This document shows positions 8,007 to 17,590 of a stretch of DNA of 64,000 nucleotides, piece by piece. The translations under genes and the position numbers were made by a program. The stretch lies in contig NZ_JABJUQ010000007.1 in the NCBI RefSeq assembly GCF_013155385.1, positions 3,256,501-3,320,500 of the forward strand. The letters are read 5' to 3'. Under the pieces are notes generated by a model. It was not told the DNA's origin. It saw only the letters and a list, made by a program, of their open reading frames with translations, and made no database searches. The number at the start of each line of letters is the position of its first letter. Position 1 is the first letter of the stretch. Source of the DNA: Bacillus sp. WMMC1349. Lineage in GTDB: Bacteria; Bacillota; Bacilli; Bacillales; Bacillaceae.

Positions 8007-9098
8007 TCACTCCTGCGTATGATTTAAATGAATCGAGCCCGTTTTTGTTTCTAGAAACACTGTCATTTGATGATCATGATTTTGATTGGCTTTTACATAC
8101 ATCTCTTTTTGGATGGTTTCATTTTTCTCTTTTAATATTTCTGCATCTAAAAGGTTGTTTGTCAGAGAACCCAGATTACTTTTAAGTTCTGCAGTGACAG
8201 CACAGTCAAAAGGGACATTTAATTCAATACTGCCTGTGGTCGTTTTAACATAAGCTGAGCGACAGTGTGGATGATTGACAGTTGCAACAATATTTCCATT
8301 AAAGCTCTGTAAATCAATCATCTCACAAGTTCCTTTTAAGTCAATTAGACCGTTAATCGTTTCCGCCTCGATTTCACCACAATCAAGATCAGCCATTTTG
8401 ATCTGGCCATTTGCAGTTTCAAGTGTAGCTTTGTCAGCAGAAAGTCCAGCAAAAGATAAAACACCATTGGTTGTTTTGGCAAACAGTTCTTTTACGTTTA
8501 AATGTTCCCCCCTAATAGGACCATTAAACAGCTTGAAACGGATCTTGCTATACTCTTTCTCAGGAATATAGATCACTAAATTGGTCTTCATCGTTTTTTT
8601 CTCTGTACGGACAGTAAATTTATCCCCGTCAATACCGCAGTCAATATGCTGAAGAAATGCCTGTCTTGCTTCATCTTGATGATCCATTCGGTAAACTTTT
8701 GCCTGGCACTCAACCCGTATATCTGAATCGCTCCATGGTATAAGATTAACACTGCCGTTTGCTAGCTGAATATCAAGGATTGAGAAATCCGCATCTTTAA
8801 ATTGAAAAATATGTTGGATATCAAACGATTGCCCAAAATTTAAATCTAAGTCGGCTTCTTTTACTTTTTTTACTGCCGTGTCAATCCAATCAAACAGCTT
8901 CGAACCGATTGAAGGTTTTGCTTCTTGCTTCTTCTCACTGTAAAACTGTTCTGAATCCAATACATGCTCAGATAATGCTGTCACTTTTTGTTCTTTTTGT
9001 TTATCATCTTCGTCAAGTTTCTCTATCAAAATGAGTGCTTCTTTTGCTGACAATTTCCCGGTTTCAACAAGTTTTAATATTCTTTCTTTTTCACTCAT
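8007..9098 (-). CDS. yvlB: YvlB, DUF4097 adhesin-like protein
   Basis: 363 residues. The first 35 residues are a short helical anti-sigma-like/SHOCT-like segment (ERILKLVETGKLSAKEALIL); residues 100-355 form the DUF4097 repetitive beta fold with recurring patterns such as TTNGVLSFAGLSADKATLET. No signal peptide, so it is probably cytoplasmic or membrane-associated through YvlC. First gene of yvlBCD. The B. subtilis operon also has yvlA in front; there is no space for it here between the start and the SigW-like promoter. Confidence 0.85.
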   Translation of the reverse strand: MSEKERILKLVETGKLSAKEALILIEKLDEDDKQKEQKVTALSEHVLDSEQFYSEKKQEAKPSIGSKLFDWIDTAVKKVKEADLDLNFGQSFDIQHIFQFKDADFSILDIQLANGSVNLIPWSDSDIRVECQAKVYRMDHQDEARQAFLQHIDCGIDGDKFTVRTEKKTMKTNLVIYIPEKEYSKIRFKLFNGPIRGEHLNVKELFAKTTNGVLSFAGLSADKATLETANGQIKMADLDCGEIEAETINGLIDLKGTCEMIDLQSFNGNIVATVNHPHCRSAYVKTTTGSIELNVPFDCAVTAELKSNLGSLTNNLLDAEILKEKNETIQKEMYVKANQNHDHQMTVFLETKTGSIHLNHTQE

Positions 9099-9210
9099 TA
9101 TTAAAACGCCTCCTTAGTCTGAATTAAAACTATCATCCATTGAACCATGTTTCTTACCTACTAACAAAGAAATCATCGTAATTATTCGCTATCACAAGGT
9201 ATAACAATAT

Positions 9211-9238
9211 TAAACGGAAAGTGAACATTTTTGTTACA
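9211..9238 (-). promoter_or_regulatory. SigW (ECF)-type promoter of yvlBCD
   Basis: Minus strand TGTAAC (9238-9233), 16-base spacer, CGTTTA (9216-9211). The SigW consensus is TGAAAC-N16-CGTA. It lies 112 bases upstream of yvlB, whose B. subtilis counterpart is SigW-controlled. Confidence 0.6.
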
Positions 9239-9520
9239 TGATCATCGTTATAACATACAAAGCAATAGACAAAATAAGCGGGGCAAAAACACACTAAAAT
9301 AACAAACGGCTAAAATTAATATATTGCTACGACTCATCTCTATCTCTACCATTAACCTAATGATTATGTTTACGTATATCATAACCGTTTAGTTTCATCA
9401 TCAGCCAAAAGACATGAGTCAATCTTCGCAAATTGATTTTTCTAGATTTTATGAATAGATTCTTTTTTTATAACCCTTTAAAATATGGGAAAGGGCTATT
9501 AATAAAAAAGGAGGCGCGTT
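9239..9520. other. AT-rich intergenic region
   Basis: About 280 bases between the divergent yvlB and 9521 genes. No coding frame, hairpin or repeat was recognised. It must hold the promoter of the 9521 gene, but no convincing SigA hexamer pair was found. Confidence 0.5.
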
Positions 9521-9742
9521 ATGAGAGAATACCCGCTATCTGCTCCACAGCTTCTTGAACTGATTGAGGAACAAAAAAGAGTGAATCAGGAAATTGTCAA
9601 GCGATTGGAAGCGGTTAATACTGCGCCTTCACTGACCGGTGAGATTCGCTACTTAAAAGTTCTACTGAACAGCAGTAGCGTTCATATATTAAACAGTTTA
9701 ACTGAAGTGACGAAACAAATCAGCAAGTATGAAGAAGAATAG
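9521..9742 (+). CDS. small conserved coiled-coil protein beside uvrA
   Basis: 73 residues, soluble, mostly helical (LLELIEEQKRVNQEIVKRLE). ATG 9521 follows AAGGAGGCGCG, a strong ribosome site. It converges on uvrA and shares a bidirectional terminator with it. In B. subtilis the corresponding neighbour of uvrA is yvkN, which this may be; I could not confirm the sequence match. Function unknown. Confidence 0.7.
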   Translation: MREYPLSAPQLLELIEEQKRVNQEIVKRLEAVNTAPSLTGEIRYLKVLLNSSSVHILNSLTEVTKQISKYEEE

Positions 9743-9753
9743 ATCTCTTGTCA

Positions 9754-9794
9754 TAAAAAAACTGTCGGCATCAAGATGTCGACAGTTTTTTTTC
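9754..9794. terminator. bidirectional terminator, overlapping the uvrA 3' end
   Basis: AAAAAAACTGTCGGCATC and GATGTCGACAGTTTTTTTT form a stem with A-tract and T-tract on either side. The last uvrA codons and its stop (9771-9773) lie inside the hairpin. Confidence 0.85.
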
Positions 9795-12668
9795 TAAGGC
9801 TACGGCTTCTTCTTTTTCCTGAAGTCGTTTTTTCATTCTGATCCGATCACGCTCAATGATCGGTTTTAAATAATGTCCTGTGTAAGAACCTTCAACATTG
9901 ATAACCTCTTCAGGTGCCCCGGTGGCAATAATTTTTCCGCCGTTATCCCCTCCTTCAGGACCTAAATCAATCAAATAATCAGCAGCCTTAATAATATCAA
10001 GATTATGCTCGATCACAAGAACAGTATCACCGTTTTCAACCAGACGTTGAAGGACGGTCAACAGCCTTGCAATATCATCGACATGCAGTCCTGTTGTTGG
10101 TTCATCCAAGATATACAGCGATCTTCCCGTTGACCTCCGGTGTAGTTCTGATGCCAATTTAACACGTTGGGCTTCACCGCCAGAAAGGGTTGTAGCTGGC
10201 TGACCAAGCGTTATATAACCTAGTCCGACATCATAAAGGGTCTGTAGCTTCCGCTTTATTTTAGGAATATTTTCAAAAAACTGTACTGCATTCTCAACTG
10301 TCATTTCAAGCACATCGGCAATGTTTTTACCTTTATACGTCACTTGAAGCGTTTCACGGTTGTACCGCTTCCCATGGCAAACTTCACAAGGTACATACAC
10401 ATCAGGTAGAAAATGCATCTCAATTTTGATAATACCATCACCACGGCAGGCTTCACAGCGACCGCCCTTCACATTAAAACTAAAGCGCCCTTTTTTGTAG
10501 CCTCTGACTTTGGCCTCATTTGTCTGCGCAAAAACGTCGCGAATATCGTCAAACACACCTGTATAAGTTGCTGGATTTGATCTTGGTGTTCTGCCGATCG
10601 GAGACTGATCAATATCAATGACCTTTTCAAGCTGTTCAATGCCTTTGATCTCCTTGTATTCTCCGGGCTTTGTCTTGGCATTGTGCAATTTTTGTGCAAG
10701 TGTTTTATGCAAAATTTCATTGACAAGCGTACTTTTTCCTGAACCGGATACACCGGTTACAGCAGTAAACACACCTAGCGGAAACTTTACTGATGTATTT
10801 TTCAAATTGTTTTCTTTTGCCCCTTTGACTTCGATAAAACGACCGTCAGGTTTTCGCCTCTCTATTGGAAGAGGAATAAATTTTTTCCCTGCGAGATATT
10901 GTCCAGTCAATGATCTGTCATCATTCATGACGTCTTCAGGAGTTCCCGCAGAAATCACTTCCCCGCCGTGAACCCCTGCCCCAGGACCGATGTCGATTAA
11001 ATAATCAGCAGCAAGCATTGTATCCTCATCATGTTCAACAACAATTAATGTGTTTCCGAGATCGCGCATGTTTTTCAATGTCTCAATCAGCCGATCATTA
11101 TCACGTTGATGAAGACCAATTGACGGTTCATCAAGAATATAAAGCACCCCTGTCAATCTTGAACCGATTTGTGTAGCAAGCCGGATACGTTGCGCTTCAC
11201 CACCTGAGAGTGTACCAGCTGCCCTGCTGAGTGTTAAATAATCAAGACCGACATTGTTTAAAAAGCCAAGCCGTTCTTCAATCTCCCGTAAGATTAAATG
11301 GGCAATCTTCAAATCCTTTTCAGAAAGTTGTAATGTGCGGAAAAACTGGAGCCCATCCGCCACAGACATATCTGTGATCTTTCCAACATGAAGACCGTTA
11401 ATCAGCACAGCCAAAGACTCTTTTTTTAGACGGTAGCCTTTACAGGTTGGACAAGTCTGGTTGGCCATATATTTTTCCATCTGTTCACGGATATAGTCAG
11501 AACTCGTTTCTTTATAACGCCTTTCAATATTGCGGATAACACCTTCAAATTCAATATAACCTTCACGAATTTTCCCAAAATCATTTTCATATTTAAAATA
11601 AATTTGTTCACCATCGCTACCATAAAGGACTTTATCAAGATGATGTTTTGGCAGATCCTTGACTGGTACATCCATATCAATACCGTAATGACTGCAAACC
11701 GCTTCCAACAACTTCGGATAATATTGAGAGCTCTGTGGCTCCCAAGGCGCAACCGCATGCTCCTTAAGTGCCAGTTCAAGATTTGGGATCACCAGGTCCA
11801 CATCAACTTCAAGTTTCGTTCCTAGACCATCACAGCTTGGACAAGCACCGAACGGACTATTAAAGGAAAACATCCTAGGTTCAAGTTCCCCGATCGAAAA
11901 ACCGCAATGCGGGCAAGCATGATGTTCACTAAACAACAACTCTTCTTGACCTATTACATCAATCATGACCCGTCCTTCACCAAGACGCAACGCGGTTTCA
12001 AGCGAATCTGTAAGGCGGGCGTTGACACCTTCCTTGACAACGATCCGGTCAATCACAACTTCGATCGAGTGTTTTTTATTTTTTTCCAACGCAACATCTT
12101 CGGAAAGATCGTGCATTTCACCATTGATTCGGACCCGGACATATCCTTGCTTCCTGATCTGATCCAATACTTTAACATGCGTTCCTTTTCGTCCTGAGAC
12201 AATCGGAGCAAGAACTTGAATTTTTGTACGATCAGGGTATTCTAAAATACGGTCTGCCATTTGTTCAATCGTTTGTGAAGTAATTTCAATTCCGTGAACC
12301 GGGCAGACTGGTTTTCCAACCCTTGCGAATAACAGGCGAAGATAATCATATATTTCCGTAACAGTTCCGACAGTTGAACGGGGATTCCGGCTGGTCGTTT
12401 TTTGGTCAATACTGATCGCTGGAGAAAGACCTTCGATTGCATCTACATCGGGTTTGTCCATCTGGCCTAAAAACTGGCGGGCATAGGCAGACAGTGACTC
12501 AACATAACGCCTTTGTCCTTCAGCATAAATGGTGTCAAATGCAAGAGAAGATTTCCCCGATCCAGAAAGACCTGTCAACACAACAAGCTGATCACGGGGA
12601 ATTGTAACATCGATATTTTTCAGGTTATGGGCCCTTGCCCCCTTCACCTCAATTCGTTCCATTGCCAT
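9771..12668 (-). CDS. uvrA: UvrA, excinuclease ABC damage-recognition ATPase
   Basis: 965 residues, slightly longer than the ~957 of B. subtilis because of an extended charged tail ending KKLSTS. Two ABC modules: Walker [10 protein letters not shown] near residue 34 and GVSGSGKST near 645; signatures [13 protein letters not shown] and [13 protein letters not shown]. Zinc sites CPHC...CPSC (near 253-283) and CEACRGDG...CEVCHGKRY (near 738-765). As a dimer with UvrB it finds bulky DNA lesions for nucleotide excision repair. It lies seven bases after uvrB and shares its LexA-controlled transcript. Confidence 0.98.
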   Translation of the reverse strand: MAMERIEVKGARAHNLKNIDVTIPRDQLVVLTGLSGSGKSSLAFDTIYAEGQRRYVESLSAYARQFLGQMDKPDVDAIEGLSPAISIDQKTTSRNPRSTVGTVTEIYDYLRLLFARVGKPVCPVHGIEITSQTIEQMADRILEYPDRTKIQVLAPIVSGRKGTHVKVLDQIRKQGYVRVRINGEMHDLSEDVALEKNKKHSIEVVIDRIVVKEGVNARLTDSLETALRLGEGRVMIDVIGQEELLFSEHHACPHCGFSIGELEPRMFSFNSPFGACPSCDGLGTKLEVDVDLVIPNLELALKEHAVAPWEPQSSQYYPKLLEAVCSHYGIDMDVPVKDLPKHHLDKVLYGSDGEQIYFKYENDFGKIREGYIEFEGVIRNIERRYKETSSDYIREQMEKYMANQTCPTCKGYRLKKESLAVLINGLHVGKITDMSVADGLQFFRTLQLSEKDLKIAHLILREIEERLGFLNNVGLDYLTLSRAAGTLSGGEAQRIRLATQIGSRLTGVLYILDEPSIGLHQRDNDRLIETLKNMRDLGNTLIVVEHDEDTMLAADYLIDIGPGAGVHGGEVISAGTPEDVMNDDRSLTGQYLAGKKFIPLPIERRKPDGRFIEVKGAKENNLKNTSVKFPLGVFTAVTGVSGSGKSTLVNEILHKTLAQKLHNAKTKPGEYKEIKGIEQLEKVIDIDQSPIGRTPRSNPATYTGVFDDIRDVFAQTNEAKVRGYKKGRFSFNVKGGRCEACRGDGIIKIEMHFLPDVYVPCEVCHGKRYNRETLQVTYKGKNIADVLEMTVENAVQFFENIPKIKRKLQTLYDVGLGYITLGQPATTLSGGEAQRVKLASELHRRSTGRSLYILDEPTTGLHVDDIARLLTVLQRLVENGDTVLVIEHNLDIIKAADYLIDLGPEGGDNGGKIIATGAPEEVINVEGSYTGHYLKPIIERDRIRMKKRLQEKEEAVALEKKLSTS

Positions 12669-12675
12669 CGTCTAT

Positions 12676-14661
12676 TCATCCTTCCGATTTTAGCTCTAAC
12701 AGTAAGTCGCGAAGCTCTGCAGCGCGCTCAAAATCAAGCGCTTTCGCCGCTTCCTTCATATCGTGTTCCATCTGAGCAATGACTTTGTCGCGCTCTTTCT
12801 TCGTCAATTTTGAAAGCTTCGGTTCTACTTTTGCTTTGTATTCTTCTTGATCCTCAGCCACATGTGTTGCCCGGATGACATCGCGGATCTTCTTATTAAT
12901 GGTTTGTGGTGTAATGCCATGTTTTTGGTTAAATTCTTCTTGTTGCTCGCGTCTTCGCTTCGTTTCATTGATCGCAATTTCCATGGAGTTTGTGATTTTG
13001 TCGGCATACATGATGACCCGTCCCTCAGCATTTCTGGCAGCCCGTCCGATCGTTTGAATTAAAGACCGCTCAGAGCGGAGAAAACCTTCTTTATCAGCAT
13101 CCAAAATCGCGACAAGTGACACTTCAGGAATATCCAATCCCTCTCTTAACAGATTGATACCAATGAGAACATCGTGCTTGCCAAGGCGCAAGTCACGGAT
13201 GATCTCAATACGTTCAAGCGTCTTAATCTCAGAATGCAAATATGTGACTTTAATGCCGAGTTCCTTTAAATAATCTGTCAAATCTTCGGACATTTTTTTC
13301 GTCAAAGTGGTCACAAGTACCCGTTCATTCCGTTCGATTCTTTGCCTGATTTCACCGATCAGGTCATCGATTTGCCCTTCAATCGGTCTGACATCAATCA
13401 GCGGATCAAGCAACCCTGTCGGACGGATGATCTGTTCAACCATGTCAGGGGTATGATCAAGTTCATATGCACCAGGTGTTGCTGATACAAAGACAATGTT
13501 ATGAATATGTCTTTCAAACTCTTCAAACCTGAGCGGACGGTTGTCTAAAGCAGAAGGCAGTCTGAACCCGTGATCGACAAGCACTTGTTTTCTCGCTTGG
13601 TCACCATTATACATACCTCTGACCTGCGGGATGGTAACATGTGACTCATCAATGACAATCAAGAAATCATCGGGAAAATAATCGAGCAACGTATATGGGG
13701 TTGAGCCTGCCGGACGAAGCGTTAAATGCCTTGAATAGTTTTCGATTCCCGAACAAAAACCCATTTCACGCATCATTTCCAGATCATATCTCGTCCTTTG
13801 CTCCAAACGCTGTGCTTCAAGAAGTTTGCCTTCTTCGTGCAGGACCTTAAGCCGCTCTTCAAGTTCGCCCTCGATATTGGTAATCGCTTTTTTCATCTTT
13901 TCTTCTCGGGTGACGAAGTGGGAAGCAGGATAAATCGCAACATGATCACGGTCTCCCAAAATTTCGCCTGTCAGTGCATCCACTTCCCTGATCCGTTCAA
14001 TTTCATCCCCGAAAAGCTCCACCCGAATACAGTGCTCATCTCTTGAAGCCGGAAAGATTTCAACGACATCTCCACGCACTCTAAATGTACCGCGCTGAAA
14101 ATCAATGTCATTTCGAGCATATTGGATATCGACGAGTTTTCTAAGAAGCTCATTTCGGTCAATTTCCATTTCAGTTCTTAGTGAAAGCACCAATTCTTTG
14201 TATTCCTCAGGGGAACCTAAACCGTAAATACAAGAAACACTCGCCACAATAATGACATCTTTACGTTCAAAAAGAGCCGATGTGGCTGAGTGTCTCAGTT
14301 TATCTATCTCATCATTAATGCTAGCGTCTTTTTCAATAAACGTATCCGTCTGAGGAACATATGCCTCCGGCTGATAATAATCATAATAAGAGACAAAATA
14401 CTCAACTGCGTTCTGAGGAAAAAACTCTTTAAACTCACTGTACAGCTGTCCTGCTAACGTTTTGTTATGGGCGATGACGAGCGTTGGTTTATGAACCTCT
14501 TTAATGACATTAGAGATCGTAAATGTTTTTCCCGTACCAGTTGCGCCCAAAAGAGTTTGATGTTTTCTTCCTTCATGAATGCCTTTGACAAGCTGTTCAA
14601 TCGCTTTTGGCTGGTCTCCTTGGGGCTGATAATTTGATACTAATTCAAAACGGTCCTTCAC
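12676..14661 (-). CDS. uvrB: UvrB, excinuclease ABC helicase subunit
   Basis: 661 residues, family-typical. Walker A GATGTGKT is at residue 39; the damage-inserting beta-hairpin [16 protein letters not shown] is near 92-107; the helicase motif [15 protein letters not shown] lies near 500; the C-terminal UVR domain ([20 protein letters not shown]) contacts UvrC. It verifies lesions delivered by UvrA and loads UvrC. First gene of uvrBA, with a perfect LexA operator 67 bases upstream of the start codon. Confidence 0.98.
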   Translation of the reverse strand: MKDRFELVSNYQPQGDQPKAIEQLVKGIHEGRKHQTLLGATGTGKTFTISNVIKEVHKPTLVIAHNKTLAGQLYSEFKEFFPQNAVEYFVSYYDYYQPEAYVPQTDTFIEKDASINDEIDKLRHSATSALFERKDVIIVASVSCIYGLGSPEEYKELVLSLRTEMEIDRNELLRKLVDIQYARNDIDFQRGTFRVRGDVVEIFPASRDEHCIRVELFGDEIERIREVDALTGEILGDRDHVAIYPASHFVTREEKMKKAITNIEGELEERLKVLHEEGKLLEAQRLEQRTRYDLEMMREMGFCSGIENYSRHLTLRPAGSTPYTLLDYFPDDFLIVIDESHVTIPQVRGMYNGDQARKQVLVDHGFRLPSALDNRPLRFEEFERHIHNIVFVSATPGAYELDHTPDMVEQIIRPTGLLDPLIDVRPIEGQIDDLIGEIRQRIERNERVLVTTLTKKMSEDLTDYLKELGIKVTYLHSEIKTLERIEIIRDLRLGKHDVLIGINLLREGLDIPEVSLVAILDADKEGFLRSERSLIQTIGRAARNAEGRVIMYADKITNSMEIAINETKRRREQQEEFNQKHGITPQTINKKIRDVIRATHVAEDQEEYKAKVEPKLSKLTKKERDKVIAQMEHDMKEAAKALDFERAAELRDLLLELKSEG

Positions 14662-14727
14662 AAAAAAGCCTCCGTTTCATTACGAATTCATTTGTTTTCT
14701 TATTTTAACACAATCGCACAAAAAATA

Positions 14728-14741
14728 CGAACTAAAGTTCG
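14728..14741. promoter_or_regulatory. LexA (SOS) operator of uvrBA
   Basis: CGAACTAAAGTTCG matches the Bacillus LexA/DinR consensus CGAAC-N4-GTTCG exactly, so uvrBA is induced by DNA damage. Confidence 0.95.
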
Positions 14742-14762
14742 GTTTTCTTAAAAATATATTGA

Positions 14763-14797
14763 AAAAACCCCTCCTTTTATCAAAAGCAGGGTTATAA
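14763..14797 (-). terminator. csbA terminator
   Basis: Minus strand AACCCTGC...GGAGGGGTTTTTTC, just downstream of the csbA stop. Confidence 0.75.
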
Positions 14798-14808
14798 CAA
14801 ACATTCTT

Positions 14809-15039
14809 CTATAACTCTTTCCTTTCACCCGCTCTTTTTGCGGCATACAGCGCTCCTGTCACAAGCGATACAACATCAAGTCCCACAATTAAATAAGTTT
14901 GTGTATACCCTTTTAAATAAGACGCAAATAATAATGCTGCAGTAAGTGCAATGCCAACATAATGGTTATAAGTCACTCTTGTAAAAAACATCACAAGTAA
15001 GAAAGGAAAAAATATTGCAAAAACGGCTTTTGTAAACAC
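14809..15039 (-). CDS. csbA: CsbA, small membrane protein of the general stress regulon
   Basis: 76 residues from GTG 15039, placed six bases after GAGGGGGG; the length equals that of B. subtilis CsbA. An upstream in-frame GTG (15054) has no ribosome site. Three hydrophobic segments and the conserved centre RVTYNHYVGIALTAALLFAS. In B. subtilis csbA is SigB-controlled; function unknown. Here a SigA-type promoter is visible upstream, but no clear SigB element. Confidence 0.9.
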   Translation of the reverse strand: MFTKAVFAIFFPFLLVMFFTRVTYNHYVGIALTAALLFASYLKGYTQTYLIVGLDVVSLVTGALYAAKRAGERKEL

Positions 15040-15071
15040 AAAAACCCCCCTCACGTTTCTGTTCTTCCTTG

Positions 15072-15100
15072 ATTATATTAAAGAACAAAGAAACGGACAA
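15072..15100 (-). promoter_or_regulatory. SigA-type promoter of csbA
   Basis: Minus strand TTGTCC (15100-15095), 17-base spacer, TATAAT (15077-15072), 33 bases upstream of the GTG start. Confidence 0.6.
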
Positions 15101-15332
15101 ATTTTATTTTTCCCAGAATAAAGAAAGATTATTCTTAACCTGAGTTGTTTAAAAGCCAAAAACAACGAGAAAAAAGGTGAAATGATTCATTTTCACCTGA
15201 ACGATCAGCTCTCAGCATTTGGAAAGTGCTTCCTGAAAAATTTAAAAGAAAAGCTCCGGGCTTTCGTAAGGTTTTAAGCTGCTAGAAAACAAATATACCC
15301 TATATAAATTAGTCTATTTTACCTATATAATA

Positions 15333-15446
15333 ACAGTCCTTTATCAACGTGGAGACTCCTGCGGGACCAGACGGAAGCAAGGAACGAACTCCGAGGAGGC
15401 TAACGGATCGTCCACGGAAAGCGAGCAAATCCTCACCACTTTCAGT
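15333..15446 (+). repeat. MITE-like repeat, degenerate copy
   Basis: Contains the repeat core ...AGTCCTTTATCAACGTGGAG, GCAAGGAACGAACTCCGAGGAGGC and GGAAAGCGAGCAAAT..., shared with copies at 33700 and 52417. The left end lacks the GGAGCTGTC terminus. The flanking 15101-15332 holds no gene; a hairpin GGTGAAATGATTCATTTTCACC lies at about 15177-15198. Confidence 0.65.
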
Positions 15447-15457
15447 TTGTTAAACGT

Positions 15458-15504
15458 GAAGAGGGCGTCCAATAGTCAAAAATCGACTTACTGGACAGCC
15501 CTCT
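15458..15504 (-). terminator. minJ terminator
   Basis: Minus strand GAGGGCTGTCCA...TGGACGCCCTC, a strong stem just after the minJ stop, with a modest T-run. Confidence 0.65.
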
Positions 15505-15507
15505 TGC

Positions 15508-16716
15508 CTAAGGCTTTTCTGTGGATGCAGCTACCTCAGAATCATTATATTCCACTTGTTCTTCCACAAACAAAATCCCTAGTTCGTGATGTTCGCCTTC
15601 GTAAGAAGCCCTTTGTTCAAACCGTACTTGCTGATTCAAGCCAATGATTTCAAGTTTAAAAAAGGCACGATTTTTTTGCAATGCTTCATAAAAATCGGTT
15701 GTATTTTTAACTTCACACCCATTGACTTTTGTAATAATTTCACCAATCTGCAAGCCGAGATCTGCTGCTGGTGTGTTCGGAATGATCCCGAGAACCATCA
15801 GTCCCTGATCTCTTTTCGAAAAATAGAAAGGTGCGGAGTTGTCGTTCACTCGCTGCTTCCATGAAATAAAAAACCTACCTATGATAGCCATTCCAGGTAC
15901 TACCATAGTGAGCGGTGACCACCAGATACCGGCTGCGGCAACTAGCAGAGTGAAAATTCCAAGAATGCTTATGCGCCGTCCTGTCACCTTAATACTTTCT
16001 ATTGGCAAGGAACCTTGCACTCTTTGATGAAATCCGAAGATATACGGTATCCATAATAATTGAAATGTATCGCTATGAATCGGCAGAACAGGCCACCAAG
16101 ATACAGAAGCTTCAATCGCATGTCCAGGTATGAGAATAAACAACGGCAGCAGCCATACACGACGAGCAACTTGTTGTCCAATAGGTTGACCTCTCTTACT
16201 CGTTACAATTGCCGGAGACGTCTTAATGTGTGCCGTTTTATAAATCAATATCCCTTCAGCTGTTAAAACTAAGCCAAGCAAAATAGCAAGTGCAGACCAA
16301 CTAACATAAGACATTTGCGGAAGAGCAAAAGCTGTTTTTGATCCAAATGTCATGAGACAAAAACCAAGAACCATGCTCACCCCAAGTGTATATGCTGAAG
16401 AAAGGGTACTTTGTCTGCAAGTTAAAGCGGCAATTGCAGTTAATATCGCTATAAGTAGCAACATTCCAACTGGAACAACCAGCCCTATACCAAGTGAGAC
16501 GAGCGAAAGTAAGATCCCTGGCAAAATCCCTTTTGAATATGTAAATTTTAATTCATTATAAACATCCTCAATCCGTGTATGAAAGGTTTTTCTTTCGCGT
16601 TTAACCCGAGCATAACCGTATAGAAGACTCATAGCGATCATCAGATAGAAAAGCGGATGCAAAAAAAATATCCCCACACCCTTTAAAAGTTCAATTAAGC
16701 TATCTTCAACAGACAA
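15508..16716 (-). CDS. minJ: MinJ, division-site topology protein with PDZ domain
   Basis: 402 residues from TTG 16716, nine bases after AAGGCGGTG; this gives MSVEDSLIELLKG, matching the start of B. subtilis MinJ (397 aa). The longer open frame to 16824 runs through a terminator-like stem and is rejected. About seven or eight membrane segments are followed by a C-terminal PDZ domain (about residues 300-380, GLMVLGIIPNTPAADLGLQI). MinJ bridges DivIVA and MinD at cell poles and is needed for division and swarming. The swrA and ctpB neighbours match B. subtilis. Confidence 0.9.
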   Translation of the reverse strand: MSVEDSLIELLKGVGIFFLHPLFYLMIAMSLLYGYARVKRERKTFHTRIEDVYNELKFTYSKGILPGILLSLVSLGIGLVVPVGMLLLIAILTAIAALTCRQSTLSSAYTLGVSMVLGFCLMTFGSKTAFALPQMSYVSWSALAILLGLVLTAEGILIYKTAHIKTSPAIVTSKRGQPIGQQVARRVWLLPLFILIPGHAIEASVSWWPVLPIHSDTFQLLWIPYIFGFHQRVQGSLPIESIKVTGRRISILGIFTLLVAAAGIWWSPLTMVVPGMAIIGRFFISWKQRVNDNSAPFYFSKRDQGLMVLGIIPNTPAADLGLQIGEIITKVNGCEVKNTTDFYEALQKNRAFFKLEIIGLNQQVRFEQRASYEGEHHELGILFVEEQVEYNDSEVAASTEKP

Positions 16717-16782
16717 GGAAACGTTCACCGCCTTCAAAACTGCCGGCAAACGACAGTCACTTTTTGGTCGTTTAGAAAAACG

Positions 16783-16822
16783 GCTTTGTCTAAAAGAGTT
16801 AAATTTACGTTTTAGACAAAGC
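16783..16822 (-). terminator. swrA terminator
   Basis: GCTTTGTCTAAAA (16783-16795) and TTTTAGACAAAGC (16810-16822) are perfect 13-base inverted repeats between swrA and minJ. On the minus strand the stem is followed by CGTTTTTC. Confidence 0.7.
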
Positions 16823-16884
16823 AATCACTTTTACATACTATTTTAACAAATAAAAAATAGCTTTGGTATAACAAAATAAATGGT

Positions 16885-17238
16885 TTATTTTTCCTGACTC
16901 ATCCAAAGTGTCACATTTGACAGAGAAAAGTCCTTTAAATAATGATTCATCTCAACATTTAAAATATCTCCTATCAACTGCATTGACCGTTTAATATCTG
17001 TTAAATTAATGCCCAAGCGTTTGTGATTGTCCATTAAGTAATTGAAATAAAGATCAGCGCACTCCTCATCAATGTCATCGACACTCTCCACTGAAGTGTA
17101 GTTCACGAGATATCTGCTGAACAACATCAGCAACCCTACTGCCTTTGTAGCGGAAAACGTAACGTCTTGTGATCGAACTTTTAACTGCTCCACTAATTCA
17201 TAGTATTTTTTCTCTCTCACAATACTTGCCCTTTTCAA
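16885..17238 (-). CDS. swrA: SwrA, master swarming activator, intact
   Basis: 117 residues, the full length of functional B. subtilis SwrA, starting at TTG 17238 after GGAGGTACACGA. Conserved blocks include KRASIVREKKYYELVEQLK, LMLFSRYLVNYT and YLKDFSLSNVTLWM. SwrA cooperates with phosphorylated DegU at the fla/che promoter to raise flagellar number; it is degraded by LonA/SmiA on liquid growth. Laboratory B. subtilis 168 carries a frameshift in a poly-A tract of this gene; the corresponding tract here is only six A residues and in frame. Confidence 0.95.
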   Translation of the reverse strand: MKRASIVREKKYYELVEQLKVRSQDVTFSATKAVGLLMLFSRYLVNYTSVESVDDIDEECADLYFNYLMDNHKRLGINLTDIKRSMQLIGDILNVEMNHYLKDFSLSNVTLWMSQEK

Positions 17239-17560
17239 TCGTGTACCTCCATTTGTTTATGAAATATAAGAAAAGCGCAAGCGTTAGACGACTCCACTAA
17301 CTAGAGACGAAGAACGCAAACAGCGCTAACATTCTCCGCATTAAATGCTATATTTTCATGCATTATTGCCTTATCCTTATTGTAAAAAGTTTTTGTATCA
17401 TAAACAACTTGCAAAAGTTACATTTTCGCTATTGTTTTGTATCATAATAAAGTCTCCCCTATATTTATCTTATCGGGTTATTTCTATTCAATATAAATGT
17501 TTTTTTTGTGAATTAACAGGAGTTTTGGGTAAAAAGTTTCAGAATTTATTTTTCGAATAT
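17239..17560. other. intergenic region between swrA and ctpB
   Basis: About 320 bases. It must hold the swrA promoter(s), but no confident SigA or SigD element was found. A short imperfect palindromic segment at about 17268-17330 (AAAAGCGCAAGCGTTAGACG...CAGCGC) resembles dispersed Bacillus repeats. Confidence 0.4.
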
Positions 17561-17590
17561 AAAAAAGTGAGGAAATAGAACGGTCCTCAC
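17561..17590 (-). terminator. ctpB terminator
   Basis: GTGAGGA at 17567-17573 and TCCTCAC at 17584-17590 form a stem followed on the minus strand by TTTTTTATA. The ctpB stop codon lies within it. Confidence 0.85.

Noticed and set aside
12676-12782. Plus-strand 89-residue frame over the uvrA-uvrB junction
   Set aside because: Antisense to two strongly conserved genes and without a family match.
15101-15140. SigB promoter of csbA
   Set aside because: A GGGAAA -10-like element exists, but no GTTT-type -35 lies at 12-15 bases, so only the SigA element is reported.
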